A DNA stretch of 64,000 nt from Brachycybe producta (GCA_036925085.1 JAUPFP010000027.1:2125001-2189000); one strand, 5' to 3'; positions 1-11,560 are shown, counted from the stretch's first letter. Notes: a model not told the origin generated them from the letters alone. Numbers and translations are program-made.

Positions 1-237
1 AATAATTTCTAAGGATTATGGGTATGTGAAACTAAACAATATCATAAACGTTATCAACAAATAAAACTACAACTTGTCCAGAGATATAACAAGATATTAA
101 GTTGCCACATTTATATACAGCAATGGTGGTCCAATTTTGACAGGAGGCTAAAAGTGGACATTGCATTTGTGTTACGGGGAAAAAAGAAACTTTATATAAC
201 AAACCTACCTTTTACCTTTTATTTTGTACCAAGTGTC
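1..237. other. AT-rich intergenic DNA at window edge
   Basis: I see no coding signal, RNA gene or repeat here apart from ordinary A/T runs. It is the far upstream flank of the Scr gene. Confidence 0.5.
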
Positions 238-580
238 AAGGTGGATTTAAAGTGTGTACGGGGGCCTTTCAAACACCTGACAGAAGTGCAAAATGAAGAG
301 AAACTTGAATGTGTTTTAAATACTAGAAGGGTAGCTCAATCACTTAACGGTATTTTCATGTTTGATATTTTTTTTGAAATAAGCATTTTATGTGAGTTTG
401 AAAATCACCCAACACGACATTCTTTTAAAAAAAATTCTTTTGGAGAAATATAAACATGGAAAATACACTTCAGTGATTAAGATATATCCTCATAGTTTCT
501 AAAAACACTTTCAAGTTTTTCTTTTATTTTGCTTCTGTAAACGCAATAATCAAGAGTTCGAAAATCAGCTGTTCATAAAC
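238..580. mobile_element. Family A fold-back MITE, copy 1
   Basis: The copy starts with AAGGTGGATTTAAAGTGT and ends with CAGCTGTTCATAAAC. Its left half carries the family core ACTAGAAGGGTAGCTCAATC, and its right half carries the core's reverse complement in degraded form. Family A elements are about 350 bp, noncoding and palindromic, and about 20 copies lie in this window, which is what defines the family. Edges are judged by eye to about 10 bp. Confidence 0.8.
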
Positions 581-1799
581 CAACAATAATTACGTAAAAT
601 TTATTAATAAAATTTTGTTTTTTCAGTAACATACTTTTCTCGACTTACAGTCTATAAACTATAACTGTCACTTCAATTTGATTGAACTCAGCTAAAAGTT
701 GGAACCACACTGAAACTTGTGTTGAGTTTTTTTTGTTGCTCCTAGTACCCTCTCTTACAAAGTTCCAACATAAAATAGGAGGCGCTGAAAATGGCGAATG
801 AAATCAAAGAATATCAAACCAAAGAAAAAAAGAGGGAAATAAAAAATTGCCACGTTGCATACGTCATCATGATCAATGGAGATGTTGAGAAAAGAGTGAG
901 AGGCAGGCAGGCGCACGCGCATGCACCACACAAGACAAACACATTGACACACCAGGGGCCTTTAAGAAGATAGATATTTCAACTTAGGTTTTTTTTTTCT
1001 TCTTCCCTTTCTTGACGATTCCGGGCTGTGACTTGTAGATTTTGAGGGAATACCATTGGCCAGGGTCATTATGCGAGATTCGAAACCGCCACCTATCATC
1101 GAGCACTTGCAACTCCTTTAATTTTTGGGTGCGTGCCACCCGTTAGTCTTCGAGATTAGGTTTTAAAAGTTGCATATATATATAATATATTTTTTATAGT
1201 TTCTGTATGTGTGTCTGTTCTTGCCGCGTGCTCCCACAAATTGTTAACATTTTGCACAGTTTTTTTGAGAGATGGATGTGTGGTTGGTGGTAGAAGAGTA
1301 TTTTAAAAAGTAGTACATAAAAGTTGTGTGGCTGTTTCCAATCAGAAGTTCTTGAAAAGACATTTTACGAAAAAGAAGAAGAAAACACTCCGTTCTTCAT
1401 CATCATCATCATCATCATCATTCTATCCACATTGTAGTAATTTCATCTAACCTACATACCATCTGATTGCCATTTTGGACATCTTGCTTTATTATACAGT
1501 TTCAGTTGTGACACTGTGTCTTGTCTGTCTATGTCTTGTCTGACTGTGCAACCATAACAAATCATCCTTGTATGATCTCATTTACTTATCTCTGTCTGTC
1601 TGTAAACACAGTGAAAACTTTAGATGAGAAAACAACTGGAACAACTTTTAAAAAAAAGTTCAACTTAAAAAAAATAACCATCTGATGCATGAAAAAAGTA
1701 TGCAAACCTTTTAAGTAAAAACTGAACAACAAAACAGATTTTTGTTTCGACCATAATCAACATCAACTGCTACAAAAAAAAAAGAGGAAGAGAAAAAAG
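581..1799. other. Scr upstream DNA without repeats
   Basis: This stretch holds no MITE. The part at about 1015-1145 is less AT-rich and less repetitive than its surroundings (it includes ATACCATTGGCCAGGGTCAT) and could be a regulatory block or a noncoding upstream exon; I cannot tell which. A TCA microsatellite lies at about 1398-1421. Short reading frames here have no recognisable protein content. Confidence 0.4.
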
Positions 1800-1990
1800 T
1801 TTGTAAAAGAAAATCTTAAAATTTTCAAGAAGAAAATGATAAAAATTTTAAGAAAAACCTTAAATTTTTAAGAAAAACCTTTAAATTATTAAGAAAATCC
1901 TAAGGTTTTTGAGACGTAAATCCTGAAATTTTTCGAGAAGAAAACTCTTTAATTTTTTAAGAAAAACTTATTAAAATTAAAAAAAAATAA
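1800..1990. repeat. Degenerate tandem repeat of about 24 bp
   Basis: At least six imperfect units resembling AAATTTTTAAGAAAAACCTT follow one another. They are AT-rich and noncoding, and probably arose by slippage or unequal exchange. Confidence 0.6.
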
Positions 1991-2799
1991 CCGTGGAAAA
2001 CACCTGAGAAAATTTACTTCTAAAAAGAAGGAGACATACGCTCCAAGGAAGTATTAAAATATTACAGCATAAAAAATATCTAACACGTATCTATGATGAC
2101 AATAATAAGCATAAACTTGAAGAAAATATTAGGAACCGAAAGTGTAAAATTGTGAGAACCGTCAACTTGCATCAAGCTAATCAACCTTAATATAAGGAAA
2201 GTGAATCCAAAAGAGAAAAATTCCACCGAAAAAAAATTTCCATTCATTTGAGTGAAAAACACGTTTTTGCATCCTTCAAATTCCATCCACCCGTGGCGGC
2301 TAAAAACCAACCACGTGATTTACCTCTTTCTAACTCAAGTGTCTCTAAAGGATCTTAAAATATCTAAAAAATCTAGATGTGCAAAAAAGACATTAATAAG
2401 GTAACAAACACTTTTAAATGCTGTTTTTTGCGTGAGAAAATCTTAGTTCTCTTCCATATATCTATCCTCTTTTGATGACGACGATGATGTTGCTGCTGTT
2501 GTTGTTGTTGCAGTTTGTGTGTCGCCTTTAAAACTGCAAACAAAACAAAAAACACGAAAGAAATAAAACCCGAATGTCAAATAGAAAGAAAAAAAACCTC
2601 CACAAGTGAAAATAATAATGAACCTAAATTAACATAATTAAGAGGGGAAAAAAAGGTAATAATAATTATAAGAAGAAGCCCCCTTTTTTGTCCGTCATTG
2701 TGGTGTTGGTGGTGGTTTTTCTCCGGGACACACAAAAAAAGGTGTGCATTTTCTACACACACACACACATACACACATAGTGATTATGTACTTAACCTT
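1991..2799. other. Scr proximal upstream DNA
   Basis: No repeat family member is seen. There is a CACGTG E-box at 2312-2317, a CTG/TTG-rich stretch at about 2487-2515 and a CA microsatellite at about 2755-2778. Short minus-strand reading frames here are low-complexity and are not supported as genes. Confidence 0.4.
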
Positions 2800-2991
2800 T
2801 CAGTGTGGCGGTTCCACGCCATTGGTCGAAAACGATCACGTGGACGCCCCCCTCTATAGTACCATATTTGGAATAATGTGCTATTAAAAGTGTGCCAGAG
2901 GTTTCCCGGAGAGCAAGTACGGCCATAATTCATCAAAATTGCGTGGAATATTGGACACAATTATTACCGTGCCACAAATCACACCCGACAG
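2800..2991 (+). promoter_or_regulatory. Putative Scr promoter and 5' UTR
   Basis: The block directly before the Scr start codon is less AT-rich than its flanks. It holds an inverted CCAAT box (CCATTGG, 2819-2825), a CACGTG E-box (2837-2842) and TATA-like CTATAGTAC at about 2853. An in-frame TAA at 2926-2928 with no ATG between it and 2992 fixes the Scr start. The 60 bases before the ATG look complex and unique, as a conserved leader would, but I cannot align them. The transcription start is not determined. Confidence 0.5.
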
Positions 2992-3850
2992 ATGAGCTCG
3001 TATCAGTTCGTCAACGCTCTAACGTCTTGCTACAGCCAACAACGTGGACATCATCCTCACCAACAACAACAACATCATCATCATCATCATGAAACGGCCG
3101 TGGCCAATACTCAGGATTATTATAACAGCCCAAATGTACAACCCTACAACAGCTGCTATAATCCGGCGGCGGCGGCGACGGCGGTGGTGGCAACGGGAAC
3201 GGCAGCAGTGGTGGCAAGTGCGGCGACAGCGGCAACGGTGGCGGCCACTACCAACCACCAACAACAATATTCACCTTATACACAACAGCAGCAGCAGCAG
3301 CAACAACCGCCGTTATCACACATACAAAATGGCGACGGACACTACGGTCACGGTGGATCTCAACGCCTTTCTCATCCAATTAACCAACAACAACATCAAC
3401 AACAACAACATCCAAACCATGTGGTCAACAATAACAATGTACAAGCTCAGGTTAGACAAACATCACAACAACAACAACATCCTTCATCCGGTGTCTCTGT
3501 TGCATCTTCCCCAATCGTCGGCGCCAGTGTCGTCGGTGTCGGCGGCGGCGCCGCCGCAACCACCTCCTCATCCTCCGTCCGCAGCTGTAAATACGCTGAA
3601 TCGAACGTTGGATCACCTCAAGATTTGAGTACTGGAGGTGGTGGAGGAGGAGGAGGAGGAGGAGGAGGTGGCGGAGCAGGTGGAGGAGGAGGAGGAGGAG
3701 GTGGACGAAATCATGCAATCCAACAACCACCATCTAGTCGGAATCAACAACAACAAGGTGGAGGAGGAAATCAACAGCAAGGAAAAAATCAGTATTCTGG
3801 AAATCCACCTCAAATATTTCCCTGGATGAAACGGGTTCATCTTGGCCAAA
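2992..3850 (+). CDS. Scr: Sex combs reduced (Hox5), coding exon 1
   Basis: Encodes residues 1-286 plus one base of codon 287 of a 376-residue Hox5 transcription factor, which in arthropods specifies labial and first thoracic segment identity in the nucleus. The protein opens with the Hox5 motif MSSYQFVNALTSCY, as Drosophila Scr does after its short extra leader. SCKYA at 198-202 and SPQDLST at 208-214 also match Drosophila Scr. The PBC-binding hexapeptide lies at 275-280 and reads IFPWMK, with Phe where Tyr is usual. Between these lie long Gln, His and Ala runs and a Gly run of about 25 residues from 215. The start is fixed by an upstream in-frame stop. The exon ends at a strong donor, A|GTAAGT, phase 1. 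Drosophila Scr is about 417 residues, so the length is normal. Assignment is very secure. Confidence 0.96.
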
Positions 3851-4560
3851 GTAAGTAGGATCATCATCCATATTACACCCAAATCATGCATCCCACCCCT
3901 GTCCAAAACGTGCACCAAAAAAAAAACCACGTGCCCATATAGCATTCTTTACAAGCATTATGTGCCCTTTCATACCCAGAGGAGTCCAGTGGTTTTTTTT
4001 TCTCTCTACTTGACCAATCCCAAAATGCAAAACGTAGTGCCCAAAAAAAGATGCAGGAAGATGAGCCCAATATGATGTATGTAGGACCTTATATAGGCGC
4101 ACTTTTAAAAAAAGATGATCCCATATAGAGAAAGAACTGAGAGAGAGAGAGAAAGAGAAAGACCGAGCACGGTTCGAGTCGCCGCAAAGTCTGGTGCGAT
4201 CGAACTACGGAAAAGAACCTTTTTCTCCGTCTTACCTTCTACTAATAATGAAGGATAAAAAAAGAGCGCACGCGCCGCAAAAGTCCCCGATTGGATCAAG
4301 TATCATTTAGTTTTATGGCCGGCAATAAAATTTGACGCGCCCCGTGAAAAAAAAAAAGAGAAGAGAAATAAAGCAAAATGAGGGGCGCCCTCCCCCCGAA
4401 AATCCCTTTTTTCTATCCAAGTTAAAGAAGAAATAAGAGGGGAAAAAGGGAGGTTTTTTGGTGGGGAGGAGGGAGAAAGAACCATATTTATGGGCCTCCT
4501 TTGGCATGATTTCGCCTTACGGCCCCTTTCTTTTACGCCTGTGATACTTTCTTGCATCAC
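3851..4560 (+). promoter_or_regulatory. Start of Scr intron: repeat-free candidate regulatory block
   Basis: The Scr intron runs 3851-9315. Its first 700 bases are richer in G and C and free of MITEs, unlike the rest. They hold a CACGTG E-box (3928-3933) and two TTTATGGSC motifs of the kind bound by Hox/Cdx proteins (about 4312 and 4487). GA and CA microsatellites lie at about 4140 and 4560. A regulatory role is inference only. Confidence 0.35.
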
Positions 4561-4779
4561 ACACACACACACATACTTCCTTTTCTCTTTCTTTTCTCTT
4601 ACATAGAAATTGAAGGAAAAAAAATACATATATATTGCGAAAAATAAACTCATTGTTTTCTTGAAGGTGCACAACACTGAGATAATATAATAGAAGGAGA
4701 AAAAAAAAGTATTTGTTGTTGTTTTTGCATTCTTATGCCATCAGCATTATGCCATCATCATGACAAATGATAATTATGG
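4561..4779. other. Scr intron, AT-rich with TTATGCC repeats
   Basis: Short stretch with two ATTATGCCATCA-like copies at about 4733-4755. No other feature is seen. Confidence 0.4.
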
Positions 4780-5090
4780 CACGAATTTTTATGCCCAATA
4801 TCAAAGCAAAATGTTTCTCAATTTGTGGCCCCAAGTGCCAATTGTGAAATAATCATCATCTTTAGAGCAACTACAATTATACTTTTTTTTTACTAATGAA
4901 AAAGACTAGGTAGAGGCTAAGATGCCAGTTATCAACTAGAGAACTCTAGCCTCTTACCAAGTGTTTTTGATTGAAAAAAAAAATAATTGTTGGGTGATCT
5001 AAACGGGAGATTGTTACTTCGCAATTGGCCCTTGAGCCACAAATTGAGAAACAGTTTGCTTTGAGATTTTGCATAAAAATCCGAGCCCTA
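4780..5090. mobile_element. Family B palindromic MITE, copy 1
   Basis: The element opens with TTTTTATGCCCAATATCAAA and closes with its complement, GCATAAAAATCCGAGCCC. The centre has GGTAGAGGCTAAGATG facing CTCTAGCCTCTTACCA. Noncoding, about 310 bp. Full copies recur at 11561, 17481, 18415 and 44755. Confidence 0.8.
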
Positions 5091-5562
5091 TACTGCTATT
5101 ATTTTCACCCTTATGGCAACCCTAAAGGCAATAAACTATTGAAATTGGCATTTTTATTGCCATTTTTTTTTTTATATTGCAAAAATATAACTTTCTCTTC
5201 TTTCCTCAAAATTTCTCAAATTGTTAATATAGTTGTTCTGTCTTTAAAAAAAATTCCACACGAAAGATAAAAAATTGCAAATAAATTACAATGTTGCAAT
5301 TGGAACAAAAAACAAACAAACAATAGAAGAAGAAGAAGAAAAAAAACCACCAACGAATTGTTTTTTTTTTTAAATAAGAAATTAAGATCAAGGTCCCTTT
5401 TTCTCTCTCACTCTTTCTAATCCATTTTGTTATAAATTAAAAAAAAAACTGACCACAATAGAAAAATTGTGTAAAATCACAAATAACCTTCGAAAAAAAT
5501 CGTTCATTTTCACACGATTCTTCAGTTGTTTTTGTATGAAGAAACAACTTCATTATTAATCA
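5091..5562. other. Scr intron, AT-rich
   Basis: Only A/T runs and a GAA microsatellite (about 5325-5345) are seen. Confidence 0.4.
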
Positions 5563-5885
5563 TGATGAAGCTACTTTTTAAAAAAAAAATGGGCCAACAG
5601 AGAAAAAAAACAGGGTCAATTTAGAGATGCTTATGAGAAAGGTCAAGACCTTCATAGACCCTTTTTAAATCTAAGGGCCCATTTGCAAAAATCTAAAACC
5701 TGCATGGATTATTTATTCTATTGATGAAGCTACTTTTTTTAATAAAAAAGGGCCACTTTCAAAAAAAAAACAAGGTCAATTTAAAGATGATGATTATGAT
5801 GAGAAAGGTCAAGATCTAAATATATAGAGACCCTCTTTTTTAATCTAAGGGCCCATTTGCAAAAATGCTTTAAAATCTGGATTCT
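5563..5885. repeat. 159-bp tandem duplication in Scr intron
   Basis: Two head-to-tail units begin with TGATGAAGCTACTTTTT at 5563 and 5722. Both keep GGTCAATTTA, GAGAAAGGTCAAGA and AATCTAAGGGCCCATTTGC in the same order. The cores are nearly identical while the spacers differ. The duplication matches no repeat family in the window. Confidence 0.8.
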
Positions 5886-6590
5886 ACATTCGAAAATTGT
5901 GAACTGAAAAAAAAAAACAGTTCACGTGAAATTTATTCAATTTTAACTATAAAAAAAATCAGTTTTAGCCGTTTTTTTGGTGGGTTGAAAAAAAAAAGTA
6001 GTTTTCTTCTTTTTTTTTTTGATAAATGTTCTCCGAGTAAAACTGGCAGCAAAATGCAACAAGATGGTCAACATGGGGGTGCATTATATGTGGATATAAT
6101 ACACCTTGTGGATGATGATGATGATGGTGACCAATAGGTGGTGTCCATGTGTTTGTTTATTTGTATGGCAGATTGAAATTCTTGGTTGTATTAGGATGTT
6201 GTATAATATGAGAGAGAGATAGAGATAGAGAGAGAAAAATGTAAAACCCTTGGACATGAAAGTTGTCACGTAAAATGACAAGTGAAGTTTATAAAGACCA
6301 ACTGGGAAAATGCATGAAGACATCTCAGAAAAAGACAGAAAAAAGTAAAAAGACCCACATTAAAAGCAGGGAAGAAAAAAGCCCTAATAGAAACAGCAGA
6401 AGATATAAGAAGAAAAAAAAACCTGTTTGATAAATGCTACTAAGATGCAAAAGTGACCAATCAGATTAAACAAAAAAGTCTCAATGAGATTTAATACAAT
6501 TTATCTTTTGAATGAATAAAAAAACAATGACTTTTTAATTAAGTCACAAATTAATAGATGGCGCTTTTTGTATTTTTAATTTGTTCATTA
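5886..6590. other. Scr intron, simple repeats only
   Basis: A TGA microsatellite at about 6112-6127 and a GA-rich tract at about 6210-6235 are present. I see no MITE and no coding signal. Confidence 0.4.
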
Positions 6591-6957
6591 TTAAGGTGGT
6601 TTTAATGTGTAAATAGTGCCCCCCTCGAAACTCCTGGTCATCCTGTCTTTCAAGGAGCAACATTAAAAAGAAACTTGAAATTTATTTAGAAACTAGAAGG
6701 GTAGCTGTATCATTTAACAGTATTCTCTCTCAACTTATCTTTCAAAGTGAACTTTTTATGTCAAGTTTGAAAATGACCAAAAAAAACATGTTTCTTAATT
6801 TTTGTCCTATAAAAAGTTTATTTTGAAAGATTTCAACATGAAAATATCCTTTAAGTGATTGAGCTACTCCTAGTTTCTAAAAACACTTTCAAGTTTCTCT
6901 TAATATTGTTTCTGAAAGATAATAATCAAGAGTTCAAATGGCGTTTACAACTTTAAG
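6591..6957. mobile_element. Family A MITE, copy 2
   Basis: Begins TTAAGGTGGTTTTAATGTGT and ends with GTTTACAACTTTAAGG, its inverted counterpart. Core: AAACTAGAAGGGTAGCTG. Confidence 0.8.
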
Positions 6958-7058
6958 GCAATAATTAAGACTTGTTTAGAGGCTAGAATTACTCCAGAAA
7001 GAGATAATCATCACTTGACCAAGAGTTCTATTTCTAGCCTTTAAACAGTCCTTTTGCG
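6958..7058. mobile_element. Short family B-type hairpin
   Basis: ACTTGTTTAGAGGCTAGAA faces TTCTAGCCTTTAAACAGTCC across about 40 bp. It is squeezed between two family A copies and resembles the inner half of family B. Confidence 0.65.
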
Positions 7059-7616
7059 TTAAGGTGGCTTTTTTTATTTATTTTGTTTTCGTCCCCCTCC
7101 CCCAGATAGCGCCACTGCATTACGAGGTCTTGTCCCCCTCCACTTGCGGTTTTGAATAAATTTATATTTTTCATGCGAACGTTTTTGAAGAGAAACATTA
7201 CGAAAAAATTGAAAGTGTTTTAGAAACTAGAACAGTTGGCGATAATGCTAAAAAAAATTCATGACGATATCTTTTAAAATAAACTTTTTATGACAAGTTT
7301 GAAAAAGGCGAAAATAATTTTTCATGAAATGTCAATGGAAAAATTTAAAAACGGGTCATTTTCAAACTGAACTATAAAATGTTTATTTTTTAAGATACTG
7401 CCATGAAAAAGATTTAGCATAATTTTTGACCATTCTAGTTTTGAAAACAATTTCAATTTTATTTGTAATGTTGTTTCTAAAAAAAAAAAAAACGTTCTCT
7501 TGATCGTTTTTGCATCCAAATTTTACAAAAACGTCTATGGAGTATATCATTAGCCACTGCAGTAGCGCCGTCTGGTAGGGCAAAAAGCAAAATGAATATC
7601 TATAAAGCCACCTTAA
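7059..7616. mobile_element. Family A MITE, long subfamily with intact ends, copy 3
   Basis: The best-preserved ends of the family: TTAAGGTGGCTTT at the left and AAAGCCACCTTAA at the right, with similarity continuing about 60 bp inward to a shared GCGCCACTGCA stretch. At 558 bp it is longer than other copies. TTAA at both outer edges could be a target duplication, as in piggyBac-type elements, or part of the repeat itself. It has no transposase reading frame. Confidence 0.85.
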
Positions 7617-8270
7617 GTTGTTATTTAGAAAATTCTAGACGATTTCATTGAAATATTTTCTCTTTCCATCCATTTGTAATCAGCTGTGTTTCACAAAACG
7701 TTAACACCACCGCAAGCGACTTAACGTATTTTATAACAATTGAAATATATTTTATATTAAAAAAAAATCGACAATAATCTCCACATGTGACGATTATGAA
7801 ATTTATGAATGTAGTTTCCAGAAGGTTTTTTTTTACTTGTATATTTTTGTGATGATTATTTCTCGAAACACAAAAGAAAAAAATTCAGTTAGCAACTCGT
7901 TAACTACATTACCTTTACTACATTTTCTACTATACACCAAAAACCACATGTAGACTATACGTAATAATACGTCATCAAAGAACATAATAACAAAAAAGTT
8001 TATAATAAATTATTATAAATTAATAAATAAATTTTTATATATATAAAATATTAGTAATTATTTGAGATATTTACGATGACAACTGGTGTACTTTAATGTT
8101 GGCTTATAAAAGTTAAATGTTGGAGTTTTTTTTTTTAAAAACCAGTTAATTAGACACAAATTTAAAAACGAAGCTTAATTGCTTCGTTTTTACATTTGTT
8201 AAGTTTAAGCTTTTAAGTTTTTTTTCTTTCTTGAATTTTGGCCTAGATTGAACAACAGAAATTATTTTTT
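7617..8270. other. Scr intron, AT-rich
   Basis: Long A/T runs and TA-rich DNA. I see nothing else. Confidence 0.4.
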
Positions 8271-8770
8271 TTTTTTAAAAAGGTTTTTAAAATCTAACAG
8301 AGAGTAAAACTAATTTCACAATGATTTATTTTTCACGATACAAGTTTTATGACAATTTGAAAAACACATTCACTTTTTTTCATCAAAGTTGATGAAAAAA
8401 AAAGTGAATGTGTTTTTCAAATTGTCATAAAACTTGTATAAAATGAAATTTACGAAAAATTAATTAAATGTGAGTTCTTTTAAATTCATTTTTGATGAAA
8501 GTGTTAGGAACTCGAACGGACAGCTAAAAGTAAACGCTTACTTTAAAAGATATCAACATGAAAATACCTTTTTAACCCTTCTAGTTTTGAAAAACCACTT
8601 TCAAGTTTCTCTTCATTTCTGCTTCTGAAAGACAGATTTATGAGTTTATGACATTAGTTTCAGAGGCCACCTTAAAAGGTTTATTTTGAAAGATACTGGT
8701 CATAAAATTGCTTTTACTTACTATTATTTACACTTCTAGTTACTAACAAACTTTTAAATTTCTTAAAAAC
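8271..8770. mobile_element. Family A MITE, copy 4, with fragment of another
   Basis: The right half is typical (AAAGATATCAACATGAAAATA at about 8549, then CTTCTAGTTTT). The centre is the inverted repeat listed at 8339-8438. A second partial right half follows from about 8670 (GCCACCTTAAAAGGTTTATT). Confidence 0.65.
8339..8438. repeat. 100-bp near-perfect inverted repeat
   Basis: The left arm 8339-8386 and right arm 8389-8438 are complementary throughout, apart from the length of one T/A run (7 against 9). The spacer is 2 bases. Transcribed as part of the Scr intron, it would fold into a hairpin of about 48 bp. Confidence 0.9.
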
Positions 8771-8786
8771 AAAAATTACTTCTGAT

Positions 8787-8950
8787 GACCCTTGGCACAC
8801 AGACCACTTTTCGACGACTAAAAAAGGAAGTCGGGTTGTCGCCAAAACCGACCACCTGGAGTTTTTCCATAGAAAACACACTGCAACCACTACCAAACCA
8901 CCTGCGACTTCATTTTGCAGTCGTCGAAAAGTGGTCTTCCTAAACCTTAG
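8787..8950. mobile_element. Family E palindromic MITE, copy 1
   Basis: Starts CCTTGGCACACAGACCAC and ends with the inverted AAGTGGTCTTCC. Inside, TTCGACGACTAAAA faces GCAGTCGTCGAAAA. Other copies lie at 14095, 29897, 30093 and 53365. Confidence 0.75.
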
Positions 8951-9587
<637 letters not shown>

Positions 9588-10666
9588 TGATGCTGATAAC
9601 GATAACGATACTCCACTACAAGCACCTCTAACACCCCCCCCCCCCCCTCTCTCCCTAAGAGACCCTATCCCATATCTTGAACGAGCCAGGGACCTGTGTA
9701 TTATTTTTTTCTCACACAATCACCCTGCAAAATCCTTGTGACCAACCAACATCAACAACAAGACGCTTTCACTCTTTTATTCAGCTCTTTAACCTTTGAC
9801 CTCTCAAAAAAAAAATAACAGCTGAAAAAGTTTCTTGAAAGTTTTAAGAAACTCGAGAAACTTGGGCCAAACCAAAAAAAAAAATTGTATACTAAGAGGA
9901 TCGAAGACGGACATTTGATTTGAAATGAAAATGATGGTCACAATGGTCACTCATTCCAATCCTGAGATGCTGGTCAGTCAGTGGTCAACAAGTCTACTAA
10001 AAATGTTGCATCATTTTGTCTTTTAAAGTGAGCATCAATCACACGCACACAAAAAAAGGTCATCATGGAGTTTGCAATTAATGCAATAAGGGCATAACTT
10101 TAATTATGCTCATCAAAGACTTTCGTTTTTTTGATTGTTTTCAGATCGTGACATTTCAATCGTTTTCAAATGAAACATTTTTAAAAGTATACGATAACAT
10201 AAAAAATCATCCCTCGAAACTCCTCCTCCTCCTCCTCCTCCTCCTCCATCTTCAAAGTTACAAGTTACAGTTACAAATCGAATTTTAAATCACATTTTTC
10301 AGGTGAGAATCACCTCTAAAATAGACCTTAATGCTACCATTATCACTATACATGTAAGGCAAAAATAATTATGCTTTTGAATTTAAGTGACCTGGTTAGA
10401 GGTTAGCGTTTTTTCTAGAGTTACTCTACAATTGACCTAAAGTTGTAAGGGTCAAAAGGGTTGTTCTGAGATCAAAATTGCAAAATGCATATTTTGTTTT
10501 TGCCTTAATTAATTATCACCTTTCACAACTAATCTTTTTATTTTGAACAAGGTTGCTTTTGCTTGATGATTGCTTATCTAAATCGTGATTTATAAAATAT
10601 TTTACAAAATTTCACTTTACTTTTTAAGCCGAATATCAACTGACGCTCATCCATATAAGTAATAAA
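9588..10666 (+). other. Candidate Scr 3' UTR
   Basis: The first AATAAA after the stop is at 10661-10666, followed by a T-rich stretch. A 15-base poly-C run lies at 9633-9647 and a CTC microsatellite at about 10220-10243. There are no MITEs before about 10.38 kb. The true 3' end is unknown and may lie further on. Confidence 0.4.
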
Positions 10667-10830
10667 AAAAAAGAATTAGCGATTTTTTTTTTCGTTCAAT
10701 GAGACTTTTAGAGGCTAGAAAGGCTAGGTTGGGTTTTGTTGTAATTAATCTGTAGTTCGCAATGAATTCTTCTAGCCTCGAAACAACCTCGTTGAACGAA
10801 AAACGCATAATTATTTTTTTTTTTTGCCTT
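10384..10830. mobile_element. Short family B-type hairpins
   Basis: A fragment with CCTGGTTAGAGGTTAGCG at about 10391 is followed by a fuller hairpin at about 10690-10825. In the latter TTTTCGTTCAATGAG and TTTTAGAGGCTAGAA face TTCTAGCCTCGAAAC and CTCGTTGAACGAAAA. Confidence 0.6.
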
Positions 10831-11560
10831 TCTTATTAGTGTGAATTTCAATTAATCTTGAACTTTTCAACTTTTGACTGAATTCGATTGCAGAAATTTC
10901 ATTTTCAACTTAAATTAAGCATAATTAACTTATATTTTACAGCCGATTCAATCGACTTTAAGTCAAAGATCAATTTGAGACTCGAATAATATACTAATAT
11001 TCAGTTAATCGTCGACTTTTATTCGAATAATGAGATGATGAATGAAAATTTTATTAAATTATTAAAAAAAAAAATAGATGTCAGAAGTTGATTTTTTTTT
11101 AAATAACGAGAATATCTTAAAAGCCACCTTGTTTTAAATTAAGATATTTTATTTCACTCATTAATTTATGAAAAAAGCATATAATACAAATAATACAGGG
11201 TGGAGGAGAAGAAGTTGTAAAAATTACACGGATTCACTTATACATGATATGATATAAAGGACACTCACTTTGTAATGTATAAATATAAATATTTAGTAAA
11301 TGAAAGGAAAATGTGTGTTAATTGGTTGTGACATTAACGTTGAAAACGACACTTCTTATATCATAAGATTTATAAGGGGGTTTGGAGAGGGTGGGGGTAG
11401 GTGAATTATTCCGCCCTCCCCCCCCCCCTAACTCTATTAATATGACACCAATGGCTGTTTGTTGTTTTAGCCTCACTTTTCAATTTGAACCCTCACAAAA
11501 AAAGCTCATTAGAATGTTAAAAAGATTCACTTGAATACTAATCAGCATTGATTATTATTA
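10831..11560. other. Intergenic AT-rich DNA
   Basis: A/T-rich DNA with an 11-base poly-C run at 11418-11428. The only item of note is the miR-10 seed match at 11194-11201. No coding signal. Confidence 0.4.
11194..11201 (+). promoter_or_regulatory. miR-10 seed match downstream of Scr
   Basis: TACAGGGT is complementary to positions 2-8 of miR-10-5p for either likely 5' end of the mature strand. It is functional only if the Scr 3' UTR reaches about 1.6 kb past the stop. Scr is a known miR-10 target in Drosophila. The same 8-mer also occurs at 23352 and 39158, so chance is possible. Confidence 0.3.

Noticed and set aside
3011-3945. Alternative frames across Scr exon 1, including long His, Asn, Arg or Leu repeats
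   Set aside because: Shadows of CAN and GGN repeats in the true frame, which alone carries the Hox5 motifs and correct splice phase.
4303-4677. 124-codon minus-strand frame in the Scr intron
   Set aside because: Largely low-complexity and inside a Hox intron; no family similarity.
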